23,493 bases of DNA from Oscillospiraceae bacterium. GTDB taxonomy: Bacteria; Bacillota; Clostridia; UMGS1883. The notes under the pieces were generated by a model. It had not been told where the DNA came from, ran no database searches, and worked only from the letters and a program-made list of their open reading frames with translations. The position numbers were made by a program, and so were the translations under genes. Positions 8,187 through 16,823 of the stretch are shown one piece after another (position 1 is the first letter of the stretch; each line of letters opens with the position of its first letter). The DNA lies in NCBI GenBank assembly GCA_015069065.1, contig SVJI01000006.1, positions 1-23,493 of the forward strand, written 5' to 3'.

Positions 8187-8866
8187 TGCCTTATATTGAA
8201 CAAGACAAGGTTGATGAGAGAACAAGAGAAAAATTAGAAGCGATTATTGAAAAATCATATGCAACCTTCTGGAAACAGAAAAGACTTTTCGATATCTTTT
8301 TTGCAACACTGATTTTGTTGTTTTTCCTGCCGTTGATGTTTGTAATTGCAATTATCATTGTCATCGATGATCCAAGCGCAGGTCCTTTCTATAAGCAGAT
8401 TAGGGTAGGCCGTCACGGAAAAGAATTTTATATGTATAAGTTCAGAACCATGCGGGCGAATGCAGATAAAATGATTGATGAACTGGTAAAGCAAAACGAA
8501 ATGGACGGTCCTGTATTTAAAATCAAAGAGGACCCCCGAATTACAAGAGTCGGCAAATACTTAAGAAAACTTTCTCTTGATGAGCTTATGCAGTTTTTCA
8601 ATGTGCTTAAGGGTGATATGACCCTTGTAGGCCCCAGACCTCCGCTTCCGAGAGAGGTTCAGTATTATACTGATTATCAAAGGCTCAGACTTCTTGTAAC
8701 CCCCGGACTTACCTGCACATGGCAGATTTCCAAGAACAGAAATGACATTCCATTTGAGCAGTGGGTTGAAATGGATATTGAATACATACAGACAAGAACA
8801 TACGTTAATGATTTAAAGATTATGCTTAAAACACCGATAGTTATGCTTACAGCTACCGGAAGATAA
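8186..8866 (+). CDS. Initiating polyprenyl-phosphate sugar-1-phosphate transferase
   Basis: A 226-residue small phosphoglycosyl transferase, the step that starts each repeat unit by moving a sugar-1-phosphate from a UDP-sugar to undecaprenyl phosphate. After about 30 soluble residues comes one hydrophobic re-entrant helix (KRLFDIFFATLILLFFLPL), then the family blocks IRVGRHGKEFYMYKFRTM, LRKLSLDELMQFFNVLKGDM and LVGPRPPLP. D132-E133 is the Asp-Glu catalytic dyad of this superfamily. The C-terminus (PGLTCTWQISKNR) matches the undecaprenyl-phosphate galactose- or glucose-phosphotransferase group, but which sugar is used cannot be decided. The protein lacks the extra N-terminal four-helix domain of the WbaP/WcaJ enzymes. 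ATG 8186 overlaps the previous stop by one base (TAATG), suggesting coupled translation. It is the only initiating transferase in the window. Confidence 0.94.
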   Translation: MPYIEQDKVDERTREKLEAIIEKSYATFWKQKRLFDIFFATLILLFFLPLMFVIAIIIVIDDPSAGPFYKQIRVGRHGKEFYMYKFRTMRANADKMIDELVKQNEMDGPVFKIKEDPRITRVGKYLRKLSLDELMQFFNVLKGDMTLVGPRPPLPREVQYYTDYQRLRLLVTPGLTCTWQISKNRNDIPFEQWVEMDIEYIQTRTYVNDLKIMLKTPIVMLTATGR

Positions 8867-8885
8867 CTTAGTTGGAGTGAAAAAA

Positions 8886-10004
8886 ATGAAAGTTGCTATG
8901 ATTGGACACAAGGTTGTCCCCTCGAGACGTGGAGGAATAGAAAATGTCCTCACAACACTATGCCCGATGATGGTGGAAATGGGACTTGATGTTACCTGCT
9001 ACAACCGTTCATCAGATAAGGTTGAAAACGAATATGTTGGAACAGTTGAAAACAAAATGTACAAGGGTGTAAAAATTAAAAATGCATGGACTCTGAATAT
9101 CCGTGGTTTTGCCGCAATGATAGCTTCGTTTACAGCGGCGATATCAGCATCCTTTGGAAATTATGATGTTATTCATTTTCATGCAGAAGGTCCGTGTGCG
9201 GCACTGTGGATACCCAAGCTTTTTGGTAAAAAATGTGTTGCCACAGTTCACGGACTTGACTGGCAGAGGGAAAAATGGGGAAAGGGTTTTGCTTCCAAAT
9301 ACATTAAATTCGGAGAAAAAGTTCTCGCAAAATATGCTGATGAGGTTATTGTGCTTAGTCAGGCGGCTTACGATTATTTCAAAGAAACATATAACCGTGA
9401 AACGACTATTATTCACAATGGAATAAATCGTCCTGAAAGAAAAGATGCAGAAATAATTACAGAAAAGTACGGACTTACAAAAGACAGTTATATTTCCGTT
9501 GTGTCAAGGCTGACTGCTGAAAAAGGGATTCACTACCTTATTGATGCATACAACAAAATCACAACAGATAAAAAGCTTGTCATCGCAGGCGATACGAGCG
9601 ATACTGACGATTATGTAAGAATGCTTAAGGAAAAAGCAGCGGGAAACCCTGATATTATTTTTACAGGATTTATATCGGGTGATATTTTAAACGAAGTATA
9701 TTCAAATGCTTATATAAATGTATTGCCCTCCGACCTTGAAGGTATGTCCTTATGCCTTTTGGAGTCGCTTGCATATAATAATGCACTTCTTTGTTCAGAT
9801 ATTCCCGAAAACACATCAGTTGCCGAAGATAAGGCACTCTACTTTAAAAAAGGGAATATAGATGATTTGGCTGAAAAACTTCAGTCCATGTGCAATGACG
9901 TCTCGATTGTTGAAAAGCTTCGTGATGGTGCGGACGAATTTATTTTAAACAAATATAGCTGGCAGGACGTTGCAGAGGCTACCTGCAGGCTTTATGAAAA
10001 ATAA
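8886..10004 (+). CDS. Family 4 glycosyltransferase
   Basis: About 372 residues with the two Rossmann halves of GT-B retaining enzymes. The N-terminus KVAMIGHKVVPSRRGGIENV is a glycine-rich loop typical of GT4 enzymes in capsule loci that follow the initiating transferase and often add the second sugar. The C-terminal half has the nucleotide-sugar binding region (VSRLTAEKGIHYLIDAY) and the E-x7-E motif at E285 and E293. ATG 8886 is preferred because TTGGAG (8872-8877) is eight bases upstream; GTG 8877 in the same frame overlaps it. The gene sits ten-odd bases after the initiating transferase, supporting a role in the second step. Donor and linkage are unknown; members of this group include rhamnosyl- and galactosyltransferases. 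Confidence 0.9.
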   Translation: MKVAMIGHKVVPSRRGGIENVLTTLCPMMVEMGLDVTCYNRSSDKVENEYVGTVENKMYKGVKIKNAWTLNIRGFAAMIASFTAAISASFGNYDVIHFHAEGPCAALWIPKLFGKKCVATVHGLDWQREKWGKGFASKYIKFGEKVLAKYADEVIVLSQAAYDYFKETYNRETTIIHNGINRPERKDAEIITEKYGLTKDSYISVVSRLTAEKGIHYLIDAYNKITTDKKLVIAGDTSDTDDYVRMLKEKAAGNPDIIFTGFISGDILNEVYSNAYINVLPSDLEGMSLCLLESLAYNNALLCSDIPENTSVAEDKALYFKKGNIDDLAEKLQSMCNDVSIVEKLRDGADEFILNKYSWQDVAEATCRLYEK

Positions 10005-10023
10005 AAGTAAAGGTTTGTTTAAT

Positions 10024-11025
10024 ATGTTTAATAAAATAAAAATGGCTAAAAAGAACGCTTTTGAAGCTTTAAGTCCCGGAATGAAAAAGAATATCAGAGC
10101 CTTGAAATTCTTTGCAATCGGTATGATTTTTGTTTGTTTTGCCGCAATGATTATTTTAATTATGGGCAGTTATATCGGCAACAGAAATTTCAGGGAGACT
10201 TTTTACAGCGCAAGCAGTATCAAGGTTGATAGTAATGTGCGTGTCATTCAACTGTCTGACATGCACGGCGTAGCTTACGGTAAAAACAACAGAAGGCTTT
10301 TAGAGCGTATTGAAGATTTGGAGCCTGACATAATAATCTGCACCGGAGATATTGTAGATTCAGCCGAGGATGATACAGATTATGCAGTAGGATTGGGAAA
10401 AGCACTTTCAAAGATTGCTCCCTCATATTATGTGTATGGAAACAATGAGGTGGAAAGTATTTATGATTTTCCGCTTAATGAAAAAGAACTCGATAAGAAA
10501 TTCGGGTTTGATAAAAATAACCGTGACGAAACTGCACTTTTGAAAATTGAGGATTCTTTTGAAGAAAAGCTTGAAAATGCGGGGATAAAGGTCCTTAAAA
10601 ATGAAAAAGACACAATAAAGGTAAAAACCATGGAAGTAGATGTTTACGGAGTTTTAAATTCAAATCCGTCGTCATTCTGGTCTTATTCAGAAAAAGCCTT
10701 TTTTGATTATATATACGAAAACACAAATAACCTTAAAATAACCGCAGTCCATGAACCTTTTATTTTTGAGGAGTTTGCACCCGAATTTTGGGGAGATTTG
10801 ATGCTTTGCGGACATACCCACGGGGGTGTTATGCGTATCCCTGTACTCGGGCCTTTGTTCACACGCGAGGGTGGATTATTTCCCGAGAGGGATGGAAACT
10901 TTGTTTATGGAAGATATGACACTGCGGGCAAGCCTCTTATCGTGAGTGGCGGTCTTGAAAATTCAAATCTTCTTCGTATAAATAACCAGCCTGAACTGGT
11001 TGTTATCGATATCAATAAATTTTGA
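10024..11025 (+). CDS. Membrane-anchored calcineurin-like metallophosphoesterase
   Basis: About 333 residues: a short basic N-terminus, one membrane helix (about residues 29-52), then a calcineurin-like phosphoesterase domain facing outward if the positive-inside rule holds. Metal-site motifs are seen in order: DMH (D79, H81), GDIVD (D109), GNNE (139-142), VHEP (H243) and CGHTHGG (H264, H266). The family normally has GNH(D/E), where the His acts in catalysis; here that His is replaced by Asn141 while the metal-binding Asn140 is kept. Activity may therefore be altered or reduced. The overall layout resembles YkuE-type and related bacterial membrane phosphoesterases, some of which act on lipids or lipid diphosphates, so a role in polyprenyl carrier recycling is possible but unproven. 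ATG 10024 follows AAAGG by ten bases; an earlier in-frame ATG at 9994 overlaps the previous gene. Confidence 0.82.
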   Translation: MFNKIKMAKKNAFEALSPGMKKNIRALKFFAIGMIFVCFAAMIILIMGSYIGNRNFRETFYSASSIKVDSNVRVIQLSDMHGVAYGKNNRRLLERIEDLEPDIIICTGDIVDSAEDDTDYAVGLGKALSKIAPSYYVYGNNEVESIYDFPLNEKELDKKFGFDKNNRDETALLKIEDSFEEKLENAGIKVLKNEKDTIKVKTMEVDVYGVLNSNPSSFWSYSEKAFFDYIYENTNNLKITAVHEPFIFEEFAPEFWGDLMLCGHTHGGVMRIPVLGPLFTREGGLFPERDGNFVYGRYDTAGKPLIVSGGLENSNLLRINNQPELVVIDINKF

Positions 11026-11046
11026 TTTTGAGGGGGTGTATGGGAA

Positions 11047-12414
11047 ATGGTTACCGCAATACTTCTAAAATTGATTATTTTATTTGTCGGTGTGTTATTT
11101 GCATTTTCAGCGGCAATAATATGTTTCCGCTTAAAAAATGTAAACCGCACAGAGCGTACACAGATTTTTAAAACGGCGGAATATTTTAATGCGTGGATAA
11201 TACTGATATGCTTCGTTACTACGTTAGTGTACGGAATTTTCAACCACTTTGAACTTAAAAAGTCCGTTCATGCAATTATCTCTTTGAACTATTCCGAGGC
11301 ATCGCAGGCACTCAATTCCAACGGCACCAGATACAATATGGCAGAGATTATAAGTGACGAGGTTGTCAGTCGTGCCATAAAAAAAGGTGCACTTAAAAAT
11401 GTTACGGTAAAGCAGCTTAAAAACTGTCTTACAGTTTACCCCTGCGTTCAGGGCGGTGTTGCGGATGAAACTCAGTACCATATTTCTACAGAGTTTGCGG
11501 TAGAATACCACGCATCAAAGCACACAGCCCACCTTGATTCGGAAAACGTTATTAAGCTGATATCTGCAGCGTATAAGGAATACTACATAGAGAAATACAC
11601 GGATAATTTCAGACTGGATGCTCAGAAGCCTGATTTTGACAACATGGAATATATGGATATAGTGGCGTATTTTGACAAGGAGGCACAGGCCGTTTTAAAT
11701 TACCTGTATGGCATGGCAGCGAAAAATCCGAGCTTTGTTACAGAAAGCGGAAGTACATTTAATTCTATTGCAGGTAAGGTACATCAGTTCAATGAAACTC
11801 AGATAAATCAGAATTTTAAATCTCTTATTTTGCAAAACGGTATAGTAAGAAATAAGGACGGATATATTGACAGACTGTCATATCATAATAAAAATGTTGA
11901 TTTTGACCGCCGCAAAAATGATGCATCATATAAACTTTGCAATCAGGCAATTGATATGTATAGCGAGGAAATGACACGAGTTGTACTTGTTCCCACTTGG
12001 GACCAGACAGGTAAATATTATATGGGCAGAACGAAGGTCGGTGTTGATGAACTGTCTGTTATGGCTACAAACTTCAGTAATTATGTGGCATCCAATGAAA
12101 AGGAAATTATGGATAATAAACTGGTGATTGATAAAATATCTTCAAGTAATCAGAAGTCAGAATTTTATATGTCAGCGGATGCACTCGTGGATTCTATCTA
12201 TCAGAGTATAAAGGGCTTTGAAAAAGAGGCAATAAATGCGGGCAGAGAGTATTCACGCCACAAAATGAATCAGTGTATAGCGGTAACTATTTACGGAATT
12301 TCGATTATGAGTGAACTTAAAACACTTGTATTATTTGCATGCTTTGCATATGTATCGCTCGTGCTTTATAGAATCTCGAAGAAGTTTCCCAAAATAGGAG
12401 GATCGCCGCAATGA
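11047..12414 (+). CDS. Wzz-like polysaccharide co-polymerase with an extra N-terminal membrane helix
   Basis: A 455-residue membrane protein. Predicted helices lie at about 5-27, 48-66 and 418-443, with a large outside domain (about 68-415) between the last two. Just after the second helix is a stretch beginning S-L-N-Y-S-E-A-S (N81, Y82), followed by QALNSNGTRYNMAEIISDEV. I recognise this as the start of the Wzz/polysaccharide co-polymerase fold as found in Firmicutes, where an N-Y-x-G/A-like strand is followed by a stretch resembling LNPNGT. Co-polymerases set chain length with Wzy. They usually have two membrane helices; the additional first helix here is unusual. There is no cytoplasmic kinase or nucleotide-binding domain. 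AGGGGGTG lies eight bases before ATG 11047. The gene overlaps the next co-polymerase by four bases and two genes later comes Wzy, which supports the assignment. The similarity is modest and judged by eye. Confidence 0.68.
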   Translation: MVTAILLKLIILFVGVLFAFSAAIICFRLKNVNRTERTQIFKTAEYFNAWIILICFVTTLVYGIFNHFELKKSVHAIISLNYSEASQALNSNGTRYNMAEIISDEVVSRAIKKGALKNVTVKQLKNCLTVYPCVQGGVADETQYHISTEFAVEYHASKHTAHLDSENVIKLISAAYKEYYIEKYTDNFRLDAQKPDFDNMEYMDIVAYFDKEAQAVLNYLYGMAAKNPSFVTESGSTFNSIAGKVHQFNETQINQNFKSLILQNGIVRNKDGYIDRLSYHNKNVDFDRRKNDASYKLCNQAIDMYSEEMTRVVLVPTWDQTGKYYMGRTKVGVDELSVMATNFSNYVASNEKEIMDNKLVIDKISSSNQKSEFYMSADALVDSIYQSIKGFEKEAINAGREYSRHKMNQCIAVTIYGISIMSELKTLVLFACFAYVSLVLYRISKKFPKIGGSPQ

Positions 12415-14276
12415 AAAACTTTCAGATTTTAAGATATTTAAAAAGATTTCTGCCTCTTATCGTGGCGTTTTGCCTTTTGGCTACATATGCTATTTACTTT
12501 AAGCTTTCTACATCCAATACTTATATAGCATCAGAGGTTATCCATTATAACGACGAACAGGCAGAAAAGGGACTTGCACCAACGGGAGATAAGCTGGATG
12601 TAAATGAAATCAAATCATCCTCAGTAATGTCAAAGGTTGTTGACAAAATGGGGCTTACAGGTGTTTATTCGGTTGACAGCCTTATTTCAAGAATCAATAT
12701 AACGCCTATCGAGGACATGGATAAGGTAGCACAGAAGGATGCAAAGCTTGAAGAGGGTGAAGAATATATATATGAGCCAAGCACGTTCATAGTTTCCTTT
12801 GCAGCCACGAGCGGTGAAGGACCCGATTTTGCCAGAACAATACTTGACGAAACACTGGATGTTTATTTTGAACAGTTTAGTCAGAAGTATGTAAATGTAG
12901 CTACTGCAAACAACACTATTGAAAATCTTAATCAAAATGATTACGATTTTATTGAGATGATGGAGCTTATAGATACAAGCATTGACAATACCATTACTAC
13001 CTTATACCAGAGAATTGAGCAGAACAATTATTATAGGGCAACTCAGACAGGTGTGTCTTTCACAGAGCTTGTAAATGATTTCAACTATTTAAAACAGGTT
13101 ATGGTTTCGTCTCTTTTCTCAAAAATTTATAAGTATCAGATTACTAAAAACAAGTCTGTGCTTATTTCCGACTATACAACAAGAATAGACAACAACAACA
13201 TCTCTAACACAAAGGATGAAAGTATTGTTGAGGATGTTGTTACAGTAATTGATGCTTATGTAGAGAAAATGAGGGAATCGGGAAATACCAACATCAGTTA
13301 TGAATACATTCTCGACAATCTTCACGAGAGAAATCTTCAGGATTTTGTCGGGGACCAGACTGTAACATATGACGAGCTGATTTACAGCTGGCGCGACCAC
13401 AATGAAAGCAGAGCGCATGCAATTATTGATTCTGCATACTGCGCATACATATTAGACACATTTACAGATTGCACAGGCAGGTGTAACGGCAAGTGCGCTC
13501 ATTCGGATTTAACCTGTACCGAGCTTTCTGACGCTGAATATGCCACTGTAAGGGCAGAGGTTGAAAACGAAATTGATGCGCTTCTTGATGAACTGACTTC
13601 TCTTTACCAAACTACACGGAAAACCAATGACGAGTACAACAAATACCTCGGCGCAAGCTATATTTCAGTATTGTCATCGGCATCTGTAAAGGAAAGCGTT
13701 AATGTTGTGCTATATACTGCAATTGCATTTTTCTTCCTTATGGTTCTTTGCTGCGGTGGTGCAATTGTTCTGGGAAGAACAGGGGATATAATAAATTACA
13801 TTTTCTATACAGACCATCTTACGGAATTTAACAACAGAGCATATCTTGATAAATACTTGAAATCCAAAGATAAAAAGCTTCTTGATGACGGTGTTGTTTA
13901 CTGCCTGGTTGATATATCCAATCTGATACATATTAACACGGAGTATTCAAGAGATGTAGGTGACAGTATTATTAAGCTGTTCACAACCCACATAAAAGAA
14001 ACCTTCGGCAAGTCGAAGACAGAGTACATTTATAACGGTAACGGCAGCTTTGTAATGCTGACGGAGGAATCCGACTACATTACCGTGGAAGATATGATGA
14101 GAATTTTCAGATTGAGACTTGACGAAAGAGAAGAACACAGAGATGTTGCAATCGAGTATAAGATTGGTATAGCTGAAACATTTAAGGAAAACAAAACAGC
14201 GAGAAAATTGCTTTCGGAAGCAATCGAAAACAAAAAGGACTATATTTCTGACTTGAAAGAAAAAAGTTCGTTGTAA
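12411..14276 (+). CDS. Wzz-like co-polymerase fused to a degenerate GGDEF domain
   Basis: A 621-residue membrane protein. One helix near residues 14-32 is followed by a beta strand and a segment resembling the Wzz N-terminal domain (ASEVIHYNDEQAEKGLAPTG, then KSSSVMSKVVDKMGL). A mostly helical outside region runs to about 425, then comes a second helix (432-454). The cytoplasmic tail starts TDHLTEFNNRAYLDKYL (from 467), the first helix of a GGDEF domain. D501, N509 and D518 match the family's metal and guanine-contact positions with the same spacing (8 and 9), but the signature itself reads GNGSF (543-547). The tail cannot be an active cyclase, though it may still bind GTP or cyclic-di-GMP. 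The outside part carries a cysteine cluster (C344, C354, C358, C362, C369). AGGAGG (12396-12401) is nine bases from ATG. The likely role is chain-length or export control in partnership with the preceding gene and Wzy. Confidence 0.82.
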   Translation: MKNFQILRYLKRFLPLIVAFCLLATYAIYFKLSTSNTYIASEVIHYNDEQAEKGLAPTGDKLDVNEIKSSSVMSKVVDKMGLTGVYSVDSLISRINITPIEDMDKVAQKDAKLEEGEEYIYEPSTFIVSFAATSGEGPDFARTILDETLDVYFEQFSQKYVNVATANNTIENLNQNDYDFIEMMELIDTSIDNTITTLYQRIEQNNYYRATQTGVSFTELVNDFNYLKQVMVSSLFSKIYKYQITKNKSVLISDYTTRIDNNNISNTKDESIVEDVVTVIDAYVEKMRESGNTNISYEYILDNLHERNLQDFVGDQTVTYDELIYSWRDHNESRAHAIIDSAYCAYILDTFTDCTGRCNGKCAHSDLTCTELSDAEYATVRAEVENEIDALLDELTSLYQTTRKTNDEYNKYLGASYISVLSSASVKESVNVVLYTAIAFFFLMVLCCGGAIVLGRTGDIINYIFYTDHLTEFNNRAYLDKYLKSKDKKLLDDGVVYCLVDISNLIHINTEYSRDVGDSIIKLFTTHIKETFGKSKTEYIYNGNGSFVMLTEESDYITVEDMMRIFRLRLDEREEHRDVAIEYKIGIAETFKENKTARKLLSEAIENKKDYISDLKEKSSL

Positions 14277-14308
14277 TTATCGGCAGCAGCAGAAAGGGGG
14301 CAAGAGGC

Positions 14309-15613
14309 ATGGAAAATAAAATTCTTGAAAAGGCAAAAGAAATTTATTTTGTAGTCGTAGCTGTAATGATGTATTATTTCCTCAATGAATACATTGACAT
14401 AGGTCTGCACGTTACATACCGTCATGCGTTTGATCTTGTCCTTACTTTTTCTGCAATACTTCTGTTTATCTATAAACCCAATATTGCACGGGGCTTCACC
14501 GCTTTTAAAGAAGCGTGCGTTTACAGTATTCCCCTTGCAGTTACTACGGTGGTTTCGCTGTTTATATGGTTTATGGAAACCGTAGATATCGGTGTTATTT
14601 CCAGAGGACTTTCAACCACCTTTATATATACAAATATGCTGTCGTTTGCTTTGGGTGCAGGTGCTTTGCTTTATATTTTCGGCAGACGCGGTATATGGTA
14701 TAACCTTGTAGCCATTTTAATTGCAAATATATTGATGATAGTTACAGTAATTGCACAAAACGGACTTTCAAATTATCTTTCTGAATTTATAACTCTTGTA
14801 ACCACATTTGCAGGGGTGACAGGGGAAATTATCATTCAGGCGGAAATTCACGAGCTTGCGTTCTGTATTGGTGCATATCTGATTTATATGCTCTATAAAC
14901 CGCAGAAAAATATAATATATTTTATATTGCTTTTCTTAAGTCTTTTCTGCTTTTTATCAGCGTTTAAAAGAATTGCGATTATTGCCATTGCAATAGCTCT
15001 TGTGTTTGGGTATCTCTTAAAATTCATTGAACGCTACAATAAAAAGACAGCGAGCAGGCTTGTTACATTCTTTACATTTACTGTAGTCGTTTTGCTTATT
15101 GCGTATATTGCCCTGATAAAGATGGATGCTTTTGAACTTCTTGAAAACGCGGGCATAAACACAAGCGGACGTGTTGAAATCTACAATGCGGTAGATAAAT
15201 TTTACGAGTTCAGTCCCGGATTCTTGGGTAACGGAATAGGCTTTCTTACATATCAGTTGAATGCCTTTATGAATGTTGGTGTTGCCTCTGTTCATAATGA
15301 CTTTCTCCAGCACTTCATTGATCTGGGATTCTGGGGTTATATTATATGGCTTGTGTCTATGACTTTAGTTCGGGTATGGTATTTTGGAAGACGTGGAAAC
15401 GTGGAAAACGCCATTATTACATTTATGCTTACCCTTTACCTCATAATCGTATCTACAACCGATAATACGATGAATTATCCGCTGCTTACAGGAGTTTTGG
15501 CAATGCTGATGATGGGGCATGGGTTTGAGGATAATGTGCGAAACACCGAAGTTAAAATATTCGGGTGTATTTCCAAGGCAAATGAAGAAGAGGAAAGTGA
15601 TTCGTTGTTATGA
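14309..15613 (+). CDS. wzy: Wzy-type O-antigen/capsule polymerase
   Basis: A 434-residue protein with about 10-12 membrane helices. The long outer loop typical of O-antigen ligase/polymerase proteins lies at about residues 275-335. Within it are TSGRVEIYNA with R288 and VHNDFLQHFIDLGFWG with H329, both characteristic of this family, where such Arg and His residues bind the polymer and lipid-linked units. The enzyme would join flipped repeat units on the outer face of the membrane. GGGG of a purine-rich leader (14294-14300) ends eight bases before ATG 14309. The 32 bases before it hold no visible promoter. It directly follows the two co-polymerases, the usual functional partners of Wzy. A ligase role is less likely because no lipopolysaccharide core genes are present in the window. 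Confidence 0.88.
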   Translation: MENKILEKAKEIYFVVVAVMMYYFLNEYIDIGLHVTYRHAFDLVLTFSAILLFIYKPNIARGFTAFKEACVYSIPLAVTTVVSLFIWFMETVDIGVISRGLSTTFIYTNMLSFALGAGALLYIFGRRGIWYNLVAILIANILMIVTVIAQNGLSNYLSEFITLVTTFAGVTGEIIIQAEIHELAFCIGAYLIYMLYKPQKNIIYFILLFLSLFCFLSAFKRIAIIAIAIALVFGYLLKFIERYNKKTASRLVTFFTFTVVVLLIAYIALIKMDAFELLENAGINTSGRVEIYNAVDKFYEFSPGFLGNGIGFLTYQLNAFMNVGVASVHNDFLQHFIDLGFWGYIIWLVSMTLVRVWYFGRRGNVENAIITFMLTLYLIIVSTTDNTMNYPLLTGVLAMLMMGHGFEDNVRNTEVKIFGCISKANEEEESDSLL

Positions 15614-16818
15614 AAATTCTGATGGTAAATAAATTTCTGTACCCTCGCGGAGGAAGCGAAAGCTATATGCTCTATCTTGCACAGCATCTTAGAAAGATTG
15701 GTCATGAGGTTGAGTATTTTGGCATGTATGATGAAAACAACACAGTAGGAAACTCACTGGGTTTATATACGCAGAATATGGATTTTCACTCAAAAGGAAT
15801 TGGTAGATTTTTATACCCCTTTAAGATAATTTATTCCTTTGAAGCCAGAAAGAAAATTATGCAGGTAATCGATGATTTTAAGCCGGATATAGTTCATATG
15901 AACAATATAAATTTTCAGCTTACCCCATCTATAATTTACGGTATAAAGAAAAAAGGAATCCCGCTTGTCCAGACTGTGCATGACTATCAGATGATTTGTC
16001 CAAATCACCTTCTTTATAACTTTGATAAAAATATACCTTGCGAAAAGTGCGTCGGGGGTTTGCATATAAACTGCATTAAAAATAAATGTATCCACGGCTC
16101 GCGGGTTAAGAGCATCATAGGTGTTATAGAGGCGAAATTCTATTCTCTTCTTAAAACATACAAAAAGGTTGATTTGTTTGTATGCCCAAGTAATTTCCTT
16201 GAAAACAAGCTTTTATCAGCGAGGAAGTATTATAAGGGAAAAACTAAAACGATACATAATTTTATAGACAAAGAGAAATTTTTAAATACTGACCGTAAGG
16301 AAGATTCCTATATCGTATTTGTTGGCAGACTTTCCAAGGAAAAAGGTATTGAACATATTGCCGAGACGGCAAAGCTTCTTCCCGAATATACTTTTGTAGT
16401 AGCAGGCAGCGGTCCGGATGAAGATATGTTAAAGGATATTCCTAACATCACTCTTGCAGGATTTGTTACAGGGGACAAGCTTACAAAGCTTATGGGGAAT
16501 GCAAAAGTTCTTCTTCTGCCCTCTGTATGCTACGAAAACTGTCCGCTTTCCATACTTGAGGCACATTCGTTGGGTGTCCCTGTTGTTACAATGAACAGCG
16601 GAGGCATGGCAGAGCTTGTAAAAGACGGCGTTACAGGTACGCTCGTAAACGAACCTACGCCGCAGGAAATTGCACTCAAATTAAAAGAAACCATCGAAAA
16701 TGAGGACTACTATAATACCCTCATAGAAAATTGTAAAAATGAAAAAGACAGTATCTTAAGTGTTGAAACATACGCTGATATTTTAATCAAAGAATATGAA
16801 AAATTAGCCCGGAGGTGA
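15610..16818 (+). CDS. Family 4 glycosyltransferase with a cysteine-rich insert
   Basis: A 402-residue GT-B enzyme. The N-terminus reads MKILMVNKFLYPRGGSE, the glycine-rich acceptor loop, and continues with HMNNINFQLTPSIIYGIKK and VQTVHDYQMICPNH. A cysteine-rich segment follows (ICPNH, then CEKCVGG, NCIKNKC; roughly residues 129-160). It is a recurring insert in this GT4 subgroup and may bind zinc or form a structural loop. The C-terminal half has FVGRLSKEKGIEHIAE and the E-x7-E motif at E309 and E317. ATG 15610 overlaps the Wzy stop (ATGA) with no strong ribosome site, so translational coupling is probable. Donor sugar unknown. Expected to extend the lipid-linked repeat unit in the cytoplasm. 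Confidence 0.91.
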   Translation: MKILMVNKFLYPRGGSESYMLYLAQHLRKIGHEVEYFGMYDENNTVGNSLGLYTQNMDFHSKGIGRFLYPFKIIYSFEARKKIMQVIDDFKPDIVHMNNINFQLTPSIIYGIKKKGIPLVQTVHDYQMICPNHLLYNFDKNIPCEKCVGGLHINCIKNKCIHGSRVKSIIGVIEAKFYSLLKTYKKVDLFVCPSNFLENKLLSARKYYKGKTKTIHNFIDKEKFLNTDRKEDSYIVFVGRLSKEKGIEHIAETAKLLPEYTFVVAGSGPDEDMLKDIPNITLAGFVTGDKLTKLMGNAKVLLLPSVCYENCPLSILEAHSLGVPVVTMNSGGMAELVKDGVTGTLVNEPTPQEIALKLKETIENEDYYNTLIENCKNEKDSILSVETYADILIKEYEKLARR

Positions 16819-16823
16819 AAAAA

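Noticed and set aside
12411..14276. Active diguanylate cyclase
   Set aside because: The GGDEF signature is GNGSF, losing the acidic residues needed for catalysis, despite conserved nucleotide-contact positions.
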